DNA of 64,000 nt from Botrytis cinerea B05.10 (GCF_000143535.2 NC_037317.1:1054001-1118000); one strand, 5' to 3'; shown: positions 10,998-22,801, counted from the stretch's first letter. The notes: generated by a model not told the origin, from the sequence alone. Translations and numbers: made by a program.

Positions 10998-11604
10998 TGT
11001 AGTTAAAATGGATGCGGGGGCTATTTGTATGATAAAATTAAAAGTGTATAGGGTATACATAAATGAAATTTCATCGTAAACTGTTATGTATATATCTTGA
11101 CAGAGGGATTGAGATAGATACGAATTGTTCCAAGTTATGTTGATTTTAGGAATTAGTACTCAACGGGTGCTGGTGTTTTCCAAGGCAAACCGGAACAAGT
11201 GTCATCACAATATAGAGTTGGATACTGAAGATGAAAACAAAAGTTTGAAACAATGTGAATTTCTTTGTGTGGTTGGTATCATGGTATCATTAAGCTAAGT
11301 AACCACCCCCCCCCCCCCCCCCCTTCCCCCATATCAATTTGACCCCTATCTTATCATCTCATCATAGGTAAGCAGCCCGCTGCTCATCAATTTTCAAAGT
11401 CGCACGAACAATATACTCCTCGACGAGCTTCCTTCCTCATGCAAATATTCACACTAACCTCCGGCAATGGCTCACCACCTTTCTCGGGTTTATCTTCAAC
11501 AACACCTCGGCAACAGCGGGTGTGAGTTACTCCAAGCGATTCTGAATCTCTCCATGATGATTCCTGAATGACTGGATCATCACGTAGATAGATAGAACAC
11601 AGAC
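10998..11604. other. Convergent spacer with poly-C tract
   Basis: 607 bp between convergent stops. It contains an 18-base C run at 11306-11323 followed by TT and five more C. There is no gene. Confidence 0.5.
11306..11323 (+). repeat. Poly-C tract (18)
   Basis: Direct reading; interrupted after 18 C by TT and then CCCCC. Confidence 0.9.
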
Positions 11605-12867
11605 TTAAACCGCATAATAAACATCCATACCCACATCCTCCACGGTATTAGCCCAACCTGGAAACCTCGCCTTCGCCCAAAGCGTTACCACATCACCGAT
11701 TTTCAGGTTGCGAATGAATTCGCCATTACCGGTTTCTCGTCCTCTACCTTGTGCTTCTAGTTCGTCTGCTTCGGGACTTTCTGGATGTACATCATCATTG
11801 AATCTCCATGTTATCTTATGATCTTCAAAAACCCTTGTTGCGGTTTTGTTTTTCTGAAGGATCTTGTTATCGGGGTTAAGTGTATGTATAAACATGTGCG
11901 GGTATTTTGTGACCGGATTTGCGTCGTTTTCACGATCATAGCTTGGGTTGTTTTCAACATCAGGGGAGATGGTTTGTGTACTGCATCTAATCTCATTCGT
12001 CGATTCTTGTGTGTCGGGGTTAGAGTTGGAGAGCCGGAAAGAGGGGCTTTCAGGGATGTGTTCTGGTGGTTTGATATTTGTTAGATCTTTATAATTAGAT
12101 GTGTTGTTGATATGAGCCTTGAAGAAACATGTTGAATTACCTCTTCTCGTGGCATATGTTCTTTCCAGACCAACGTCAAACCACGTGTAAGATCCTCTGT
12201 ATGTCCCTTTATCTGCACGGTCACCTCCCCACCCCTGATCATGACTTCTGATATGAAACACGATTTTCTTGCAGGGGAACTCCCCACGAATTTGTGATGT
12301 CTCCGTCCACTTATTGAGGACTTCCTCTGTGGCATCTTGTGGAATTTCTCGATCTTTTGGCAAAGGCTTGGGTATCTGTCTAGAAAACTTCCATTGATCT
12401 TCTGAATGTATTTGACCAGATGGATTATTGTTGTTTCCTTGAGATGGGGGACAGCCGATGGGAAGGGTCCGTAAAAGGAACTTATTCTCTGTTGGGCCCC
12501 CGGCTCTGATGGTGACTTCTCGTCTAATGATGTTGACATTCTGATCACCCTCTTCCTGACCTGGAAAGAAAAATCCTTTGGTTGTTGTATGAGGCCAATA
12601 TTCTGATAAATCTATTATGGCATCGATGAGCTCTAGAGGTAGCGGGGATTCTGGGCGTAGAGTGAAGAGGGTGTTTTTAACAGTGAGCACATCCTCTAAA
12701 GATGGCTGATATCGTTCGGAGTCATAAAATTGCATGTTGAGGGGTAGCTCTGATTCTCTGTTCTGGTCTGTTCCTGACATTATGTTGGAAATGGTATTGT
12801 AAAAATCTTTCCCGAATTGAAGCATGTTTTTGTAGGTAAATTGGGTATGAAGGTAGCAGGTTGTCAT
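11605..12867 (-). CDS. Unrecognised 420-residue protein of fungal type
   Basis: One intronless frame of 420 residues. I do not recognise a named domain. Two stretches look conserved and structured: KIVFHIRSHDQGWGGD with a following TYRGSYTWFDVGLE (about residues 200-235), and a C-terminal GDVVTLWAKARFPGWANTV block ending VGMDVYYAV. Alternating hydrophobic residues and many Trp/Tyr suggest a beta-sandwich, perhaps ligand binding, but this is inference. I have the impression that such a domain is widespread in fungal hypothetical proteins, sometimes beside ankyrin or F-box parts. The central part (about 240-320) is Asn/Ser/Pro-rich and probably disordered. No signal peptide or membrane segment is seen. 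The start could instead be Met15 (MLQFGKD) or Met30 (MSGTDQN). Divergent from the acetyltransferase gene. Confidence 0.75.
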   Translation of the reverse strand: MTTCYLHTQFTYKNMLQFGKDFYNTISNIMSGTDQNRESELPLNMQFYDSERYQPSLEDVLTVKNTLFTLRPESPLPLELIDAIIDLSEYWPHTTTKGFFFPGQEEGDQNVNIIRREVTIRAGGPTENKFLLRTLPIGCPPSQGNNNNPSGQIHSEDQWKFSRQIPKPLPKDREIPQDATEEVLNKWTETSQIRGEFPCKKIVFHIRSHDQGWGGDRADKGTYRGSYTWFDVGLERTYATRRGNSTCFFKAHINNTSNYKDLTNIKPPEHIPESPSFRLSNSNPDTQESTNEIRCSTQTISPDVENNPSYDRENDANPVTKYPHMFIHTLNPDNKILQKNKTATRVFEDHKITWRFNDDVHPESPEADELEAQGRGRETGNGEFIRNLKIGDVVTLWAKARFPGWANTVEDVGMDVYYAV

Positions 12868-13197
12868 TATGCCAATTCAGTTGTGCCGCAGTTTGCCTCC
12901 ATGACGTACCCACCTGAGGGGTCCAAGCATTAGCGCAAGGCTGCAGAATATTTGGCATGGGGAAAAGTAGCAAGGCTTCAGCCTTCTACGTGCCAGCTAA
13001 ATGTCACGTTCTAGCACGCAATTGGCTGAAAGAAATAACAATCCTATCTAGAAGCTGCATTGTAAGCCAATAGTGGCTGCTTTTATTTTGACCGAAATCG
13101 CTGACAAAACAAAACTGTATATTAATTCTAAAATGTAAGTTGATTTCTCAAACATCAGTAAGATAATGATTTCTTTTTAATCTACAAACCATCAAAT
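12868..13197. promoter_or_regulatory. Shared divergent promoter with two CCAAT boxes
   Basis: 330 bp between divergent starts. ATTGGCT at 13021-13027 and AGCCAAT at 13065-13071 are the same CCAAT core in opposite orientation, 38 bp apart. The second lies 127 bp before the acetyltransferase ATG. CCAAT is bound by the HAP/CBC complex in fungi. Confidence 0.5.
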
Positions 13198-14772
13198 ATG
13201 AGCACTGCCAGGAGCCTTATCGCAACTGCGAGAACAAGTGCGAGGAGCACGAAAGCTGTTCCAAGACCTTGGACAAGACAATTGGCCTTTCAAGCTATTG
13301 CCCCTCTCCAATCATCCTCACAAACCATCTCAAGATTCTACCATGGATCTAGTTCACGGAATGCTGCTCAAGCGTCATTGGCCGAAGCTTCCAATCCGGC
13401 AATGGCATTCCCTTGTCTAGATGCTCTCGAAACCAAGTCTGCGACCTTAGAAGCTCGATCCCTTTCAAGTGGCCCAGAACCATCCTATACTAGCGGAGTA
13501 ACACTTAAATTTCACTGCGACGATCCTTTGTTACTCGATTGGGGGGGAGTTTTGCGAGAATTCGACATTGCTTATGAATCATGGGGTGAAATGAACGCAG
13601 ACAAGTCGAATGTCATTTTACTGCACACTGGATTGTCTGCATCTTCACATGCACATTCAACAGAAGCGAATCCTAAGCCAGGGTGGTGGGAAAAGTTTAT
13701 AGGTCCGGACAAAAGCCTTGATACGAACAAATATCATATCATATGCACGAATGTTATTGGAGGATGTTATGGTTCGACAGGACCGTCGACAATCGACCCA
13801 GCAGACGGAAAGCGATATGCGACGAGATTCCCAATTCTTACCATGGAGGACATGGTGCGGGCACAGTTTCGATTACTTGATGGACTAGGAGTCACCAAAC
13901 TATATGCGAGCGTTGGTTCGAGTATGGGTGGCATGCAATCATTGGCTGCTGGGGTTCTGTTTCCTGAACGAGTTGGTCGAGTGGCCAGTATTTCTGGTTG
14001 TGCGCGAAGCCATCCTTACAGCATTGCAATGCGCCATACTCAACGGCAAGTGTTGATGATGGACAAGAATTGGAATCGAGGATTTTACTACGATCATATT
14101 CCCCCCCACGCAGGTATGAAACTTGCGCGTGAAATTGCAACTGTAACATACCGTTCGGGGCCTGAATGGGAGTTAAGATTCGGTCGTCGAAGAGCCGATC
14201 CAAGCAAGCAGCCTGCCTTGTGTCCAGACTTCCTTATCGAGACTTATCTAGATCATGCAGGCGAGAAATTTTGCTTGGAGTACGATCCCAATAGTCTACT
14301 ATACGTTAGCAAAGCTATGGATCTCTTTGACCTCGGAGCGACAAATCAACTGGCGGCTTCGTCACGAAGGGCAGAGCATTTAGCTCGTAAGGAAACTGGG
14401 TCAGAATCTGTATCTTCTCTTGGAGATGCAGCATGCAGCCTCACTCTTCCAGATAGCCCATACCAGGAACAACCAGAAGCAAATGGGACAACAGACATCA
14501 ATACACCCATTGAGCCATCTTCAGGGCCCCCCGCGGATTTGGTATCCGGGATGAAAGCCATGAAGGATCACCCTACTCTAGTTATGGGTATTTCTAGCGA
14601 TATCTTGTTCCCTGCATGGCAGCAAAGAGAGATCGCTGATACTCTGAGAAAGGCAGGGAATACCAAAGTAAGTCATGTTGAGCTTGGAGAAGACGTGAGC
14701 CAATTTGGACACGATACATTCCTATTGGATGTAGAACATGTCGGCGGGCCACTGAAGGAGTTCTTGGGTTGA
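13198..14772 (+). CDS. cysA: Serine O-acetyltransferase, mitochondrial, homoserine-transacetylase fold (CysA/Cys2 type)
   Basis: An intronless frame of 524 residues. An alpha/beta-hydrolase of the MetX family: GSSMGG at 240-245 places the nucleophile at Ser242, Asp468 lies in ISSDILFP and His505 in FGHDTF. The first 55 residues are rich in Ser/Arg/Ala without acids (a mitochondrial presequence). The blocks [23 protein letters not shown] and [14 protein letters not shown] match what I know of Aspergillus nidulans CysA and fission yeast Cys2, which make O-acetylserine, rather than Met2 homoserine acetyltransferase. O-acetylserine feeds cysteine synthase. A low-complexity insertion (about residues 385-450) precedes the Asp. 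The substrate call rests on family resemblance only. Automatic annotation would probably say homoserine acetyltransferase. Confidence 0.85.
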   Translation: MSTARSLIATARTSARSTKAVPRPWTRQLAFQAIAPLQSSSQTISRFYHGSSSRNAAQASLAEASNPAMAFPCLDALETKSATLEARSLSSGPEPSYTSGVTLKFHCDDPLLLDWGGVLREFDIAYESWGEMNADKSNVILLHTGLSASSHAHSTEANPKPGWWEKFIGPDKSLDTNKYHIICTNVIGGCYGSTGPSTIDPADGKRYATRFPILTMEDMVRAQFRLLDGLGVTKLYASVGSSMGGMQSLAAGVLFPERVGRVASISGCARSHPYSIAMRHTQRQVLMMDKNWNRGFYYDHIPPHAGMKLAREIATVTYRSGPEWELRFGRRRADPSKQPALCPDFLIETYLDHAGEKFCLEYDPNSLLYVSKAMDLFDLGATNQLAASSRRAEHLARKETGSESVSSLGDAACSLTLPDSPYQEQPEANGTTDINTPIEPSSGPPADLVSGMKAMKDHPTLVMGISSDILFPAWQQREIADTLRKAGNTKVSHVELGEDVSQFGHDTFLLDVEHVGGPLKEFLG

Positions 14773-15661
14773 GTGAGATACTGCACATGCACACGTCTCC
14801 AAAACCCAGGTGTATATCACGAATGAGACGAGACATGGCTTGATGGCGTTTGTGGAGCTGTAAAAAGTGGCGTACATATTATATTTTTGGAGACTAGATA
14901 TCCCACGTACTTCTCAATTCCCATGTGTCAGACATTCTTCACCGTCCACGTTTTCCTGCCACTTTCTCAGTGTGTTCACAAACTTATCCAATCCACTAAT
15001 CCAATTTTATTATCAAAAAACTCTTCATTTTCTTCATCGGGGTTGTCCGACCCCAGTCTAGGCTCACATTATCCCGCCCTTAGCTTCGGACGATATCCTG
15101 GTTATTGCAGACATTGATCCAATCACAAACTTTCTTTTGACGAACTCTGCTTGTCAAATGGATCCACTATGCACCTCATGCCCCACTATTTGATAAATGG
15201 AAGCTTATCAAAAAAGTTAAAGGATTCTGAATTCCCATCACTGATTCTCTTCTTTTCCTTTCGCTCTTTACTGAATTTCTCCCATGTACGATATCGGTCA
15301 ATGAACCAGATAAGATAATTGCCATAGTGAGCGACTTGAAGTCTTTGCGCTCACAATTTACAACGGTGGAGGAGTAGAAAGACTTATTAATTAATTTGCA
15401 CCTTGGGAGAATCGACGATACGATAAGCCGATTATAACTAGTACCCCTCCTTCGATCAACGTCATTACCACCCAAACGACCACCTTTCGTCAAACTAAGT
15501 ACTGCAAACCCTTTTCAGCACTAATCGTGGATCTACAATCGAGAGTCGGACTCTTAGAAGACACCTTTCATTCAGACTCAGACTCGGACGTCAATTCTGA
15601 ATATCAAGACGAGGGCCAGGATCAATTGGAATTCGACATAGAAAGGGTCGGGAAAGACAAT
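14773..15661. other. Intergenic region upstream of SLC35F gene
   Basis: About 890 bp between tandem plus-strand genes: 3' UTR of the acetyltransferase and promoter/5' UTR of the transporter. The transporter frame is open from about 15527 but has no ATG until 15662. No other gene is seen. Confidence 0.45.
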
Positions 15662-17192
15662 ATGAGTTCCAAGATGGGAAATGATGTGAAAGTTGCTGGG
15701 GTAGAGACCAATGTCGATGCTTTGGAAGGGGACAGACATACAAAATCCAGCGATGGTGCTCAGGGCAGTGGAAGCTTTGGCATGGCCAGCGATAGAGCTG
15801 CGGGAAACCAAGTCGATGGAGAGGTTTTAGAACACGCCATTGAAAACTTAGAGACCAAAAATCAAAAGTGGTGGGCTTATTTGCTTACAAGAGACTTTTG
15901 GATTATTTTAGTCCTTGGGTAAGTTGTTTCCCCTTTCGCTGTTTTGGCATAAGATGGCGACGAGTCCATATGATGTTTTGCAACTTTAAAGTATTTGCTA
16001 CTTCAGAGCTTGGGAGACCAAGCCATGAGACAACTAACACCATTGCCCTGAAAAGGACATCTTACGCTTTACCTTATGCCAATCAGTTTTAGCACATTAT
16101 TTCAATTCTAATCTATCCATTTCACAGACAAATTCTTTCCCTTTGTATCACGGCTACCAATACATTCACTACACTCCTTGCGAATAAGGGAACCTCGATT
16201 CCAGCTTTCCAGACTCTCTTCAACTACGTCGTGTTGTGCGCTATCTACACGACTTACACCATCTACAAGTATGGATGGAGAGATTACTTGAAGCTTCTCT
16301 GGGTAGATGGCTGGAAGTACGTCATCTTGTCTTTCATGGATGTTGAGGGAAATTACTTCACTGTGTTGGCTTATCGATGGAGTATGTATTCCTAGTTCCT
16401 CAACTATGCATAGTGTAAAGTTACTAACATCCTACAGCCAATGTCCTCAGCGCTCAACTTATTAACTTTTGGTCCATTGTTTGCGTTGTAATCGTCTCGT
16501 TCATTTTCCTCGGTGTTCGATACAAGTGGCTTCAAGTCATTTCTATTCTCGTTTGCTGCGGTGGTATGGGTATTCTCCTTGCATCTGATCACATCACTGG
16601 TTCCAATGGAGGCAATCCACCTACCATGTTGAAGGGCGATCTTTTTGCATTAGCTGGAGCTACCCTCTATGGCCTCTCGAACGTTTTTGAAGAGTGGTTC
16701 GTTTCCAAACGTCCTATGTACGAAGTTTTAGGCATGCTTGGTCTCTTCGGTATCATCATCAACGGTATTACGGCTGCCATCTTTGATCGTCACTCTTTCC
16801 AAACCGCCGTCTGGGACGGCCAAGTAGGAGGCTATATTGTTGGATATACACTCGCTCTTACGCTCTTCTATACCCTCGCTCCTATCATCCTGCGAATGGC
16901 ATCTGCGGCCTTCTTTGATATTTCGCTTCTCACGGCCAATTTCTGGGGTGTGGTTATCGGTATCAATGTTTTCGGATATACCATCTACTATCTGTATCCA
17001 ATCGCATTTGTGTTGATTATCCTCGGATTGTTCGTCTATTTCCTCTCGGGAAGTATGATGGGAGATGCGGTCAAACCCTGGCTGGGCAAGGATCAACAGG
17101 CTGGTGTTGCGGGCGTAGGAACAGCAAAGTTAAAGGCTATTAATGAAGCGAGGAGAGAGGGCCTGCTTAATTCTGGACAGGGAATGGCTTAA
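15662..17192 (+). CDS. SLC35F-family solute transporter (DMT superfamily)
   Basis: Three exons (15662-15918, 16128-16381, 16438-17192) join to 421 residues. After an 80-residue acidic cytosolic lead come about ten membrane segments, starting with WIILVLGQILSLCITATN. Conserved blocks are LANKGTSIPAFQTLFNYV, FMDVEGNYFTVLAYRWT, SLIN-like AQLINFWSIV, and DLFALAGATLYGLSNVFEEW in the second half, matching the SLC35F1/F2/F6 (formerly DUF914) group of the drug/metabolite transporter superfamily. Substrates of fungal members are not defined; one human relative imports queuine, another drugs. The first intron is long (209 bp). The tail is Gly/Ala/Lys-rich and cytosolic. Start: the first in-frame ATG, as upstream codons of the frame have none. 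Confidence 0.87.
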
Positions 17193-17691
17193 TTGTGCGT
17201 GGGAATCTGGAATCTGGGTTAATATTTAATGAAAGGATGTTCTTGGGAGAAGAAGTGGGATAGAATAAGATGAGATGAGATATAATGATGCTATGAACAG
17301 AAAGCATAAATTCACAATCATATAAGAATCAGAATTTCTCTGAATAATTTTGGTATTGTACAATTCGAAAATGTGATGGGCTATATATGTCATGATAATG
17401 AGAGCATCGTTGACTCTGACAAACGAGCATCTCGTCTGACTTTGAGACTATAGTGCCTGCGTGTCTATCATATGTGATTCCATGACATGTAAGAGAACAC
17501 GTACACATACATATACATAATTTAACATACACACTATACACTCTACATCCAATACATCCACCACATCCAACACAACACAACAAAACCCAAACCCCAAACC
17601 AAAACCCAAAGTATCCTCAGCTCAGCTCAGAGCATGAGCATGAGCATTAGCATTAGCAGTAACATCAGTAACATCAGCATCAATCGGTATT

Positions 17692-17709
17692 AGATAGATA
17701 GATAGATAG
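17692..17709 (+). repeat. (GATA)n microsatellite
   Basis: Four to five tandem GATA units read directly. Confidence 0.85.
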
Positions 17710-17816
17710 ACAGCAGTATTCTCATAATAGCAATAGTAACCTAACAACCAAACAACCTAGCAACATCAACATCAAAATCTCGCTTGCATGCATGCATACG
17801 AAAAGGGGGGGGAGAA

Positions 17817-17845
17817 CGAACGAAAGAAAGAAAGAAAGAAAGAAA
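17817..17845 (+). repeat. (GAAA)n microsatellite
   Basis: About six GAAA units, preceded by two GAAC units. Confidence 0.85.
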
Positions 17846-19202
17846 GGATTATCGGCTAGCCCGCTAGCCGACTGCTTATTTCTGTATTCTGTATCGATTG
17901 CGTAGATTGTGTACCGGTAGACTGGACTGTATGAATAGATTAGCGGGGTAGATTTACGGGATGGGATGGGATGAGATGATAATATATCTATTTGTATATA
18001 ACACATACCTACTACACATACATAACCCTACATGAGATGTATTTACAACTTACTATTGGCCCATCATAAAATATAATACAATACAACATCAGCACATCAA
18101 TCATCAATACATAATCCCCTACACATGATCCATCCACTCGATCAAAGTTCACAGAGTGATAAAAACATACATCAAACAAACTCACACAATCATCAAAAAT
18201 GCTTAAAATGTATCGATTCCAAAGTTCTCATGAAAGAGAGACTATCTAACTTTCCAACCCACAACGCACTAATTACGCACTGTGACACTCTATATCTGTA
18301 TGTATCCATCCTCAACTTTCATTGATTCATCCATCCATTCAATCTCATACAAGATAAATTCTCGAGTTCTCAAAGGCCATAACTATTCAATCTAATGACA
18401 TGCCATGCCAAACTACACTGTGCATTCATTGTTGTGTTTCTCTCCTTCACAAACCTTCCAAACCAATCCAATCTGTACGCACGTGGAAAAAATCCGCCCA
18501 CCCCATACCCAATGCAACCAACCAATCCCCAAACGAGCCCCATCCATCCATGCCATGCCATACCCCACAACCAGACCATTCATAGTCAATGAGTAGAGTT
18601 GATACCACTCATATATCAATAAAAACGCCCAATGATATTCCCACCATCCAGGTGGTCAATCATATTCCATGAAACAAACTAATCCATCCTATCTAAAAAT
18701 TGAAGAAGAAAAAAAAAAAGGAGAAATCCTCCATAGTGTTGAAGATGTATGTATCCAGACTTTAAAGTCACAGAAGAATGAGCAAGAAATGAGACACGCT
18801 GGAATATAATATTCCCCTGCCATAAATAACAAAAGAAACGAAACAAAAAATGTCGTGAGAGAGGAGCTGGGCAGGCTCTCTTGGGTATCAAAGCAGCCCG
18901 ATGCAAAGATAATATGATGTTGATATGTGTGTATGATATGATATGCACCAGGCGGAAAATAGAAAGAAAACAGATGTACCGAGTACCATATGCTTGTAAA
19001 CTGTGATGTCAAGAAAAGTTGAGTCCCAGTGTAAGCGAACAACCGTCGCAATGCAGTTAAAAACGATAAATAATTCATGAAGGAAAAAGGCAGGCAAAGG
19101 TCGTAATCGTGGCTCGTATACTGGTATGAATGCCAGTAGAATCATAGTGGTAGGTGGTAGTGTTGAGTGGCGAAATTTGATCAGCCGACAAGAGTCATCG
19201 CT

Positions 19203-20561
19203 CTAGGCATACTTCTTGACCCATGATGGATTGAGCCAGCCAACCTTGTCAAATGCTTGCCAAAGTTTGCTAGCCTTATTGACATCAATCTTGCATGCCT
19301 GTTGAGCATCTGTCTTTCGGAACTCCTTTCCGACTCTCAATGCTTCAATTCGTTTCATAAAGATTCGACGTTTGGATGTGAGATAAGTTGCACAATCAAG
19401 ACGAAGATTGGCTGCAAGAGAGACCTCGTCGGGATGGAGAAGATGGACGTTTGGGTCGCTGCGGAGATCAATTGGAGCTCCCTTCCAATCCACTTTTAAT
19501 GAATTAGGTTTGTTAGGAAGGCTGGTAATTGGTGGACAGTAATCTGGAAGGTTCTCAAAATCCTTATCTTCTCGAGCAACTCGCTTGACGTCAGGACCAG
19601 GAGTTGTCGAGGATACTGTGCGTACACCTCGGGGTGTCTGGGTAGGGCGAGGAGGGCGTACTGTCTTTGTGACTCTTGTAGCAGTGTTGCCTAGAACTCT
19701 TGTGCTTCTTCCCACCGCAGGAGCAATATTTGTCCATCGTCGTGCACCAGATTGTAACTCTCGATCTCTCCTCAGATAAACCATCTCCCTTCGTAACCAA
19801 AGAGCCGGATCTTTTGACATGATCTTAACAACTTGTGATTTAAATTCGAGAGCGAGCTCGTACTCATCACGGCGTGGCGGGGAGGCTTCTCGGAACATGC
19901 TAGCTTTCCTGGCTGCAACATGCCCATCGACTACACGGTGTGCAACGAGAGGATCATCATTGTCTGCGAAGAGGGATGATTGAGTGGCAGATGCGTTTTG
20001 ATTGTCGGAAAGTGGATAGAGAATTGGATCGGTAATTGCTTGTGAACCAGCGGGCTCTTCTGGTGACCTAGCCTTGGTCTCTGGAGACACAGGTGGCGAT
20101 ATGGGAAACGTCGCACCGACGATTGAATGTAATTTTCGCATCTTTGAATCCATTGTGAATGGCAGGCACGAATGTGTAAAGTTATCGAGAGGAAGTGGCT
20201 CTGGAGGTGACATAAGCGTATTGGCGATGTCAAGCTTATTCTTACGTTCCATATTCATGGGGCGAGAAGATGCTGCAACAATTGGATTGATGGATTGGGT
20301 TGAGTGTTTAGGGGTAGAGGTGGATGAATGGATGAATGGTTTTGTAGTAATTGGTGAGTGTCTGAAATCGAAGGTAGTAGAAGGTTGCCGGATCGAGGTG
20401 AATGTTTTGTCATCCATAATCGTTTGTTCGTTGCCCCGCGCCACTCTGGGTCTAGCAAGCAAATGGGAATCGGATATCCCGCTTCTTAAATCCGTGGAAA
20501 TGATTTCTGGACTGGAGGGAAAGTTCGGGGACTGAGACAGATATATGGGAGACGTTGTCAA
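19203..20561 (-). CDS. SWIRM-domain protein, Fun19/Laf1-like
   Basis: One exon of 452 residues. The C-terminal 78 residues (about 375-452, beginning LHPDEVSLAANLRLDCATYL and ending GWLNPSWVKKYA) form a SWIRM domain, a helical fold found in chromatin complexes (Swi3, Rsc8, LSD1, Ada2). The rest is Ser/Pro/Thr-rich and disordered, with a basic helix-like block EYELALEFKSQVVKIMSKDP near 236-255 that recurs in this family as I remember it. Proteins of this build include yeast Fun19 and fission yeast Laf1/Laf2, associated with the Clr6/Rpd3L histone deacetylase complex. So a role in transcriptional repression is likely but inferred. The ATG at 20561 is the furthest upstream in frame. A very long gene-free region lies upstream. 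Confidence 0.82.
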   Translation of the reverse strand: MTTSPIYLSQSPNFPSSPEIISTDLRSGISDSHLLARPRVARGNEQTIMDDKTFTSIRQPSTTFDFRHSPITTKPFIHSSTSTPKHSTQSINPIVAASSRPMNMERKNKLDIANTLMSPPEPLPLDNFTHSCLPFTMDSKMRKLHSIVGATFPISPPVSPETKARSPEEPAGSQAITDPILYPLSDNQNASATQSSLFADNDDPLVAHRVVDGHVAARKASMFREASPPRRDEYELALEFKSQVVKIMSKDPALWLRREMVYLRRDRELQSGARRWTNIAPAVGRSTRVLGNTATRVTKTVRPPRPTQTPRGVRTVSSTTPGPDVKRVAREDKDFENLPDYCPPITSLPNKPNSLKVDWKGAPIDLRSDPNVHLLHPDEVSLAANLRLDCATYLTSKRRIFMKRIEALRVGKEFRKTDAQQACKIDVNKASKLWQAFDKVGWLNPSWVKKYA

Positions 20562-21253
20562 GAAGGCTGTGTAGAAGTAAGTGTTGCGTGGTGTTGGTCA
20601 GCTGAGGATTAGGCTGGAAAGTTCTTTGTGTTTGGCTCCCAATCCAATGCAGAAGCGTGATCGCCCTCGTGCTTATTGCAGATGGGATTTCAATTGAGGG
20701 ATGGCGGGGTATTGCGTTATTGTTGTTGGTGAATGCAGAGAGGAATGCAATCAATTGTGAATCAAATACGCAAAGGAGAAGACTCTAAGATGGATGCTTG
20801 ACGACGAGATGTTAAACAACAAGAAGCAAGCAACGAACGAAGGGGGAAACGAATTGCATGTGCGAGAGCGAGATGGGTGAACAATAAATAGATATAATGA
20901 GTAAGGTATGATCTAGTGTGGCCCTTCTTTTTCAATGGAAAAGGAGTGAGGAGTGAGGTGTGAGAGGAGGTATAAGTGTGTGTGTAGTGTGGACGGAGTG
21001 TGTACGCAGCTGGATGGAGGCGGATGACTCTAACCAGTCAGTCATTCCCAAATACGCAGCGGACGGTTCGTAGGCTGCCACGAGGTGATCAATTCAACTG
21101 GTCATGCACTAATAAGCGCAATTGGAAGACGGCACTGTGTTAGAGGTATGGAGGGTAGGGTGTTATCCTAGTTCTCGGGTGTGATGATTATCAAGTTTTA
21201 TGCTGCTTGATAAAGACGGTGGTGGTGATGATGACAATGCCAATGATGATGGC

Positions 21254-21289
21254 AATAATAATAATAATAATATAATAATAATAATAATG
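21254..21289 (+). repeat. (AAT)n microsatellite
   Basis: About twelve units with one single-base phase slip in the middle. Confidence 0.9.
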
Positions 21290-21356
21290 ATTATTATTCT
21301 TATTCTTACTAGTGGCAACGCAAATGCAAAGGGAAATGGAAATAGAAATAGAAATG

Positions 21357-21374
21357 AATAAATAAATAAATAAA
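21357..21374 (+). repeat. (AAAT)n microsatellite
   Basis: Four tandem AAAT units. Confidence 0.85.
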
Positions 21375-22380
21375 ACTCTGGTAGCGGCGGGGACAGAGAC
21401 GAGAGATAATATAATAATAAAATGATGGCCAATGACCCCCAAAAGGAGGTACCTAGGTCAGTGTGAATGAATGTGAATGCTGTTTTAGAGCGAATTTGCT
21501 TCTTGGTCTGGTCTGGTCAGGTCTGGTCAGGCCAGGCAGCGGTTAGACGTGAATGTTTCTTTCGGCCGGTGTGAACAATCCTCATTGGCTCCCCTGGGTC
21601 TTGATCTTTGTTTGCATTGCCCGATTCTTCTTTTTCTTTCTTTTCTTTTTTCTTTTTTGGCCTACCGGGGATTCAGTGTTTTTGTTTGGAGCGATGGCAG
21701 GTCCTTAGTCCGTAGGTAGCTGTGTGTGCGTGTGCTCGTACTAGTGAAGGAGGCGGGCAGGACCGGGAAGGGGAGCGTGGAAGAGGAAGAAGAAGTACAT
21801 GTACGGAAAAAGTAAGAGAGCCAGAGTGGCAGATGGCGAGATAGAGACATACCTGTCTGCGGCCTGCCTTTTTCTCGTGCGCTGCCCAGGGAGACGTTAC
21901 CAGGAGGAGACGGACATTCATCAATTGGCCAATCATGTGTTGAGACGGTGGGATAATGGTATAAGGATATAATGGTCCAACAATTCGTCAGCGAGATATG
22001 TTGAAGGGCAGAGGCAAAGGCAAAATCAAAATAAACTCTTTGCGTTGGGTCGGTGAGAACTATTTGGAAGGGGGGAACAAGATAAAAGATGCAATGCAAT
22101 TACTGTACTCACACTCACCACCATGATACTCTCATACTCACACGCACTCGCACTGATACTCACCACTCCGTTGTCTCATTGCAATGGATACAGATCAATC
22201 AATTGACAGGTCAATCTCTTATTAGACTCCAGGAGATGATCCATCCACCGGTATCTTATTGCTTCGGCCGTCCATGGAGCATCGAGCCCTCTTTTTTCCT
22301 CCCCTTCATGGATTCCAAAGTCTAGTCGTTCAGATGAGTTGGGTTGCAAAAAAGACGATTGAAACTTGTGGTTGGTCCGT

Positions 22381-22404
22381 ATGGATGGATGGATGGATGG
22401 ATGG
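22381..22404 (+). repeat. (ATGG)n microsatellite
   Basis: Six tandem ATGG units, directly visible. Confidence 0.9.
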
Positions 22405-22801
22405 GTTGGTCGAATGAACGAGGCGAGAGAAGTGAAGGAAGAGGTGTAACAGAAGATGTGACTCACCTGGAGGGAACTTGGAAGAAGTCCATGGTTGGGT
22501 TTAGCTTGGTGGGATAATGCATTCATTGGCTCCCTGACGGGCTGGCGATGTGACACATTATACCCCATGAGGCTTAGTCGCGAGGTCAGGCTGCCATCTG
22601 GACACGCTAAGGAAAATGCACGCGCATCGGAAAATCGATTATTGGAAATCCATCTTCTTGGGTCGCCAGAGAGGTTGAGAGGGAAGGGAGTGTTGCAGAC
22701 TCCAGACGACCGATGGATTGAAGCGGCGGCCGCGGATAAATTTATGCACTGGGACGTGAATGATTCTCTCTCCCGCTGCCTCTTCACCATGATTGCATAA
22801 G

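Larger units (their letters stand above)
17193..19202. other. 2 kb convergent spacer rich in simple repeats
   Basis: It lies between the transporter stop and the SWIRM gene stop. Content: GATA repeats (17692-17709), GAAA repeats (17817-17845), GCATGCAT near 17787, a long CA/CCAT-rich plus strand (18000-18600) and AT-rich parts. Short frames on both strands are low-complexity and unconvincing. Confidence 0.5.

Noticed and set aside
12081..12548. 155-codon minus-strand frame within the 420-residue gene
   Set aside because: It is the shifted frame of the larger, better-formed gene.
15527..15661. Upstream extension of the SLC35F gene
   Set aside because: The frame is open but has no ATG before 15662; a GTG start is not expected in a fungus.
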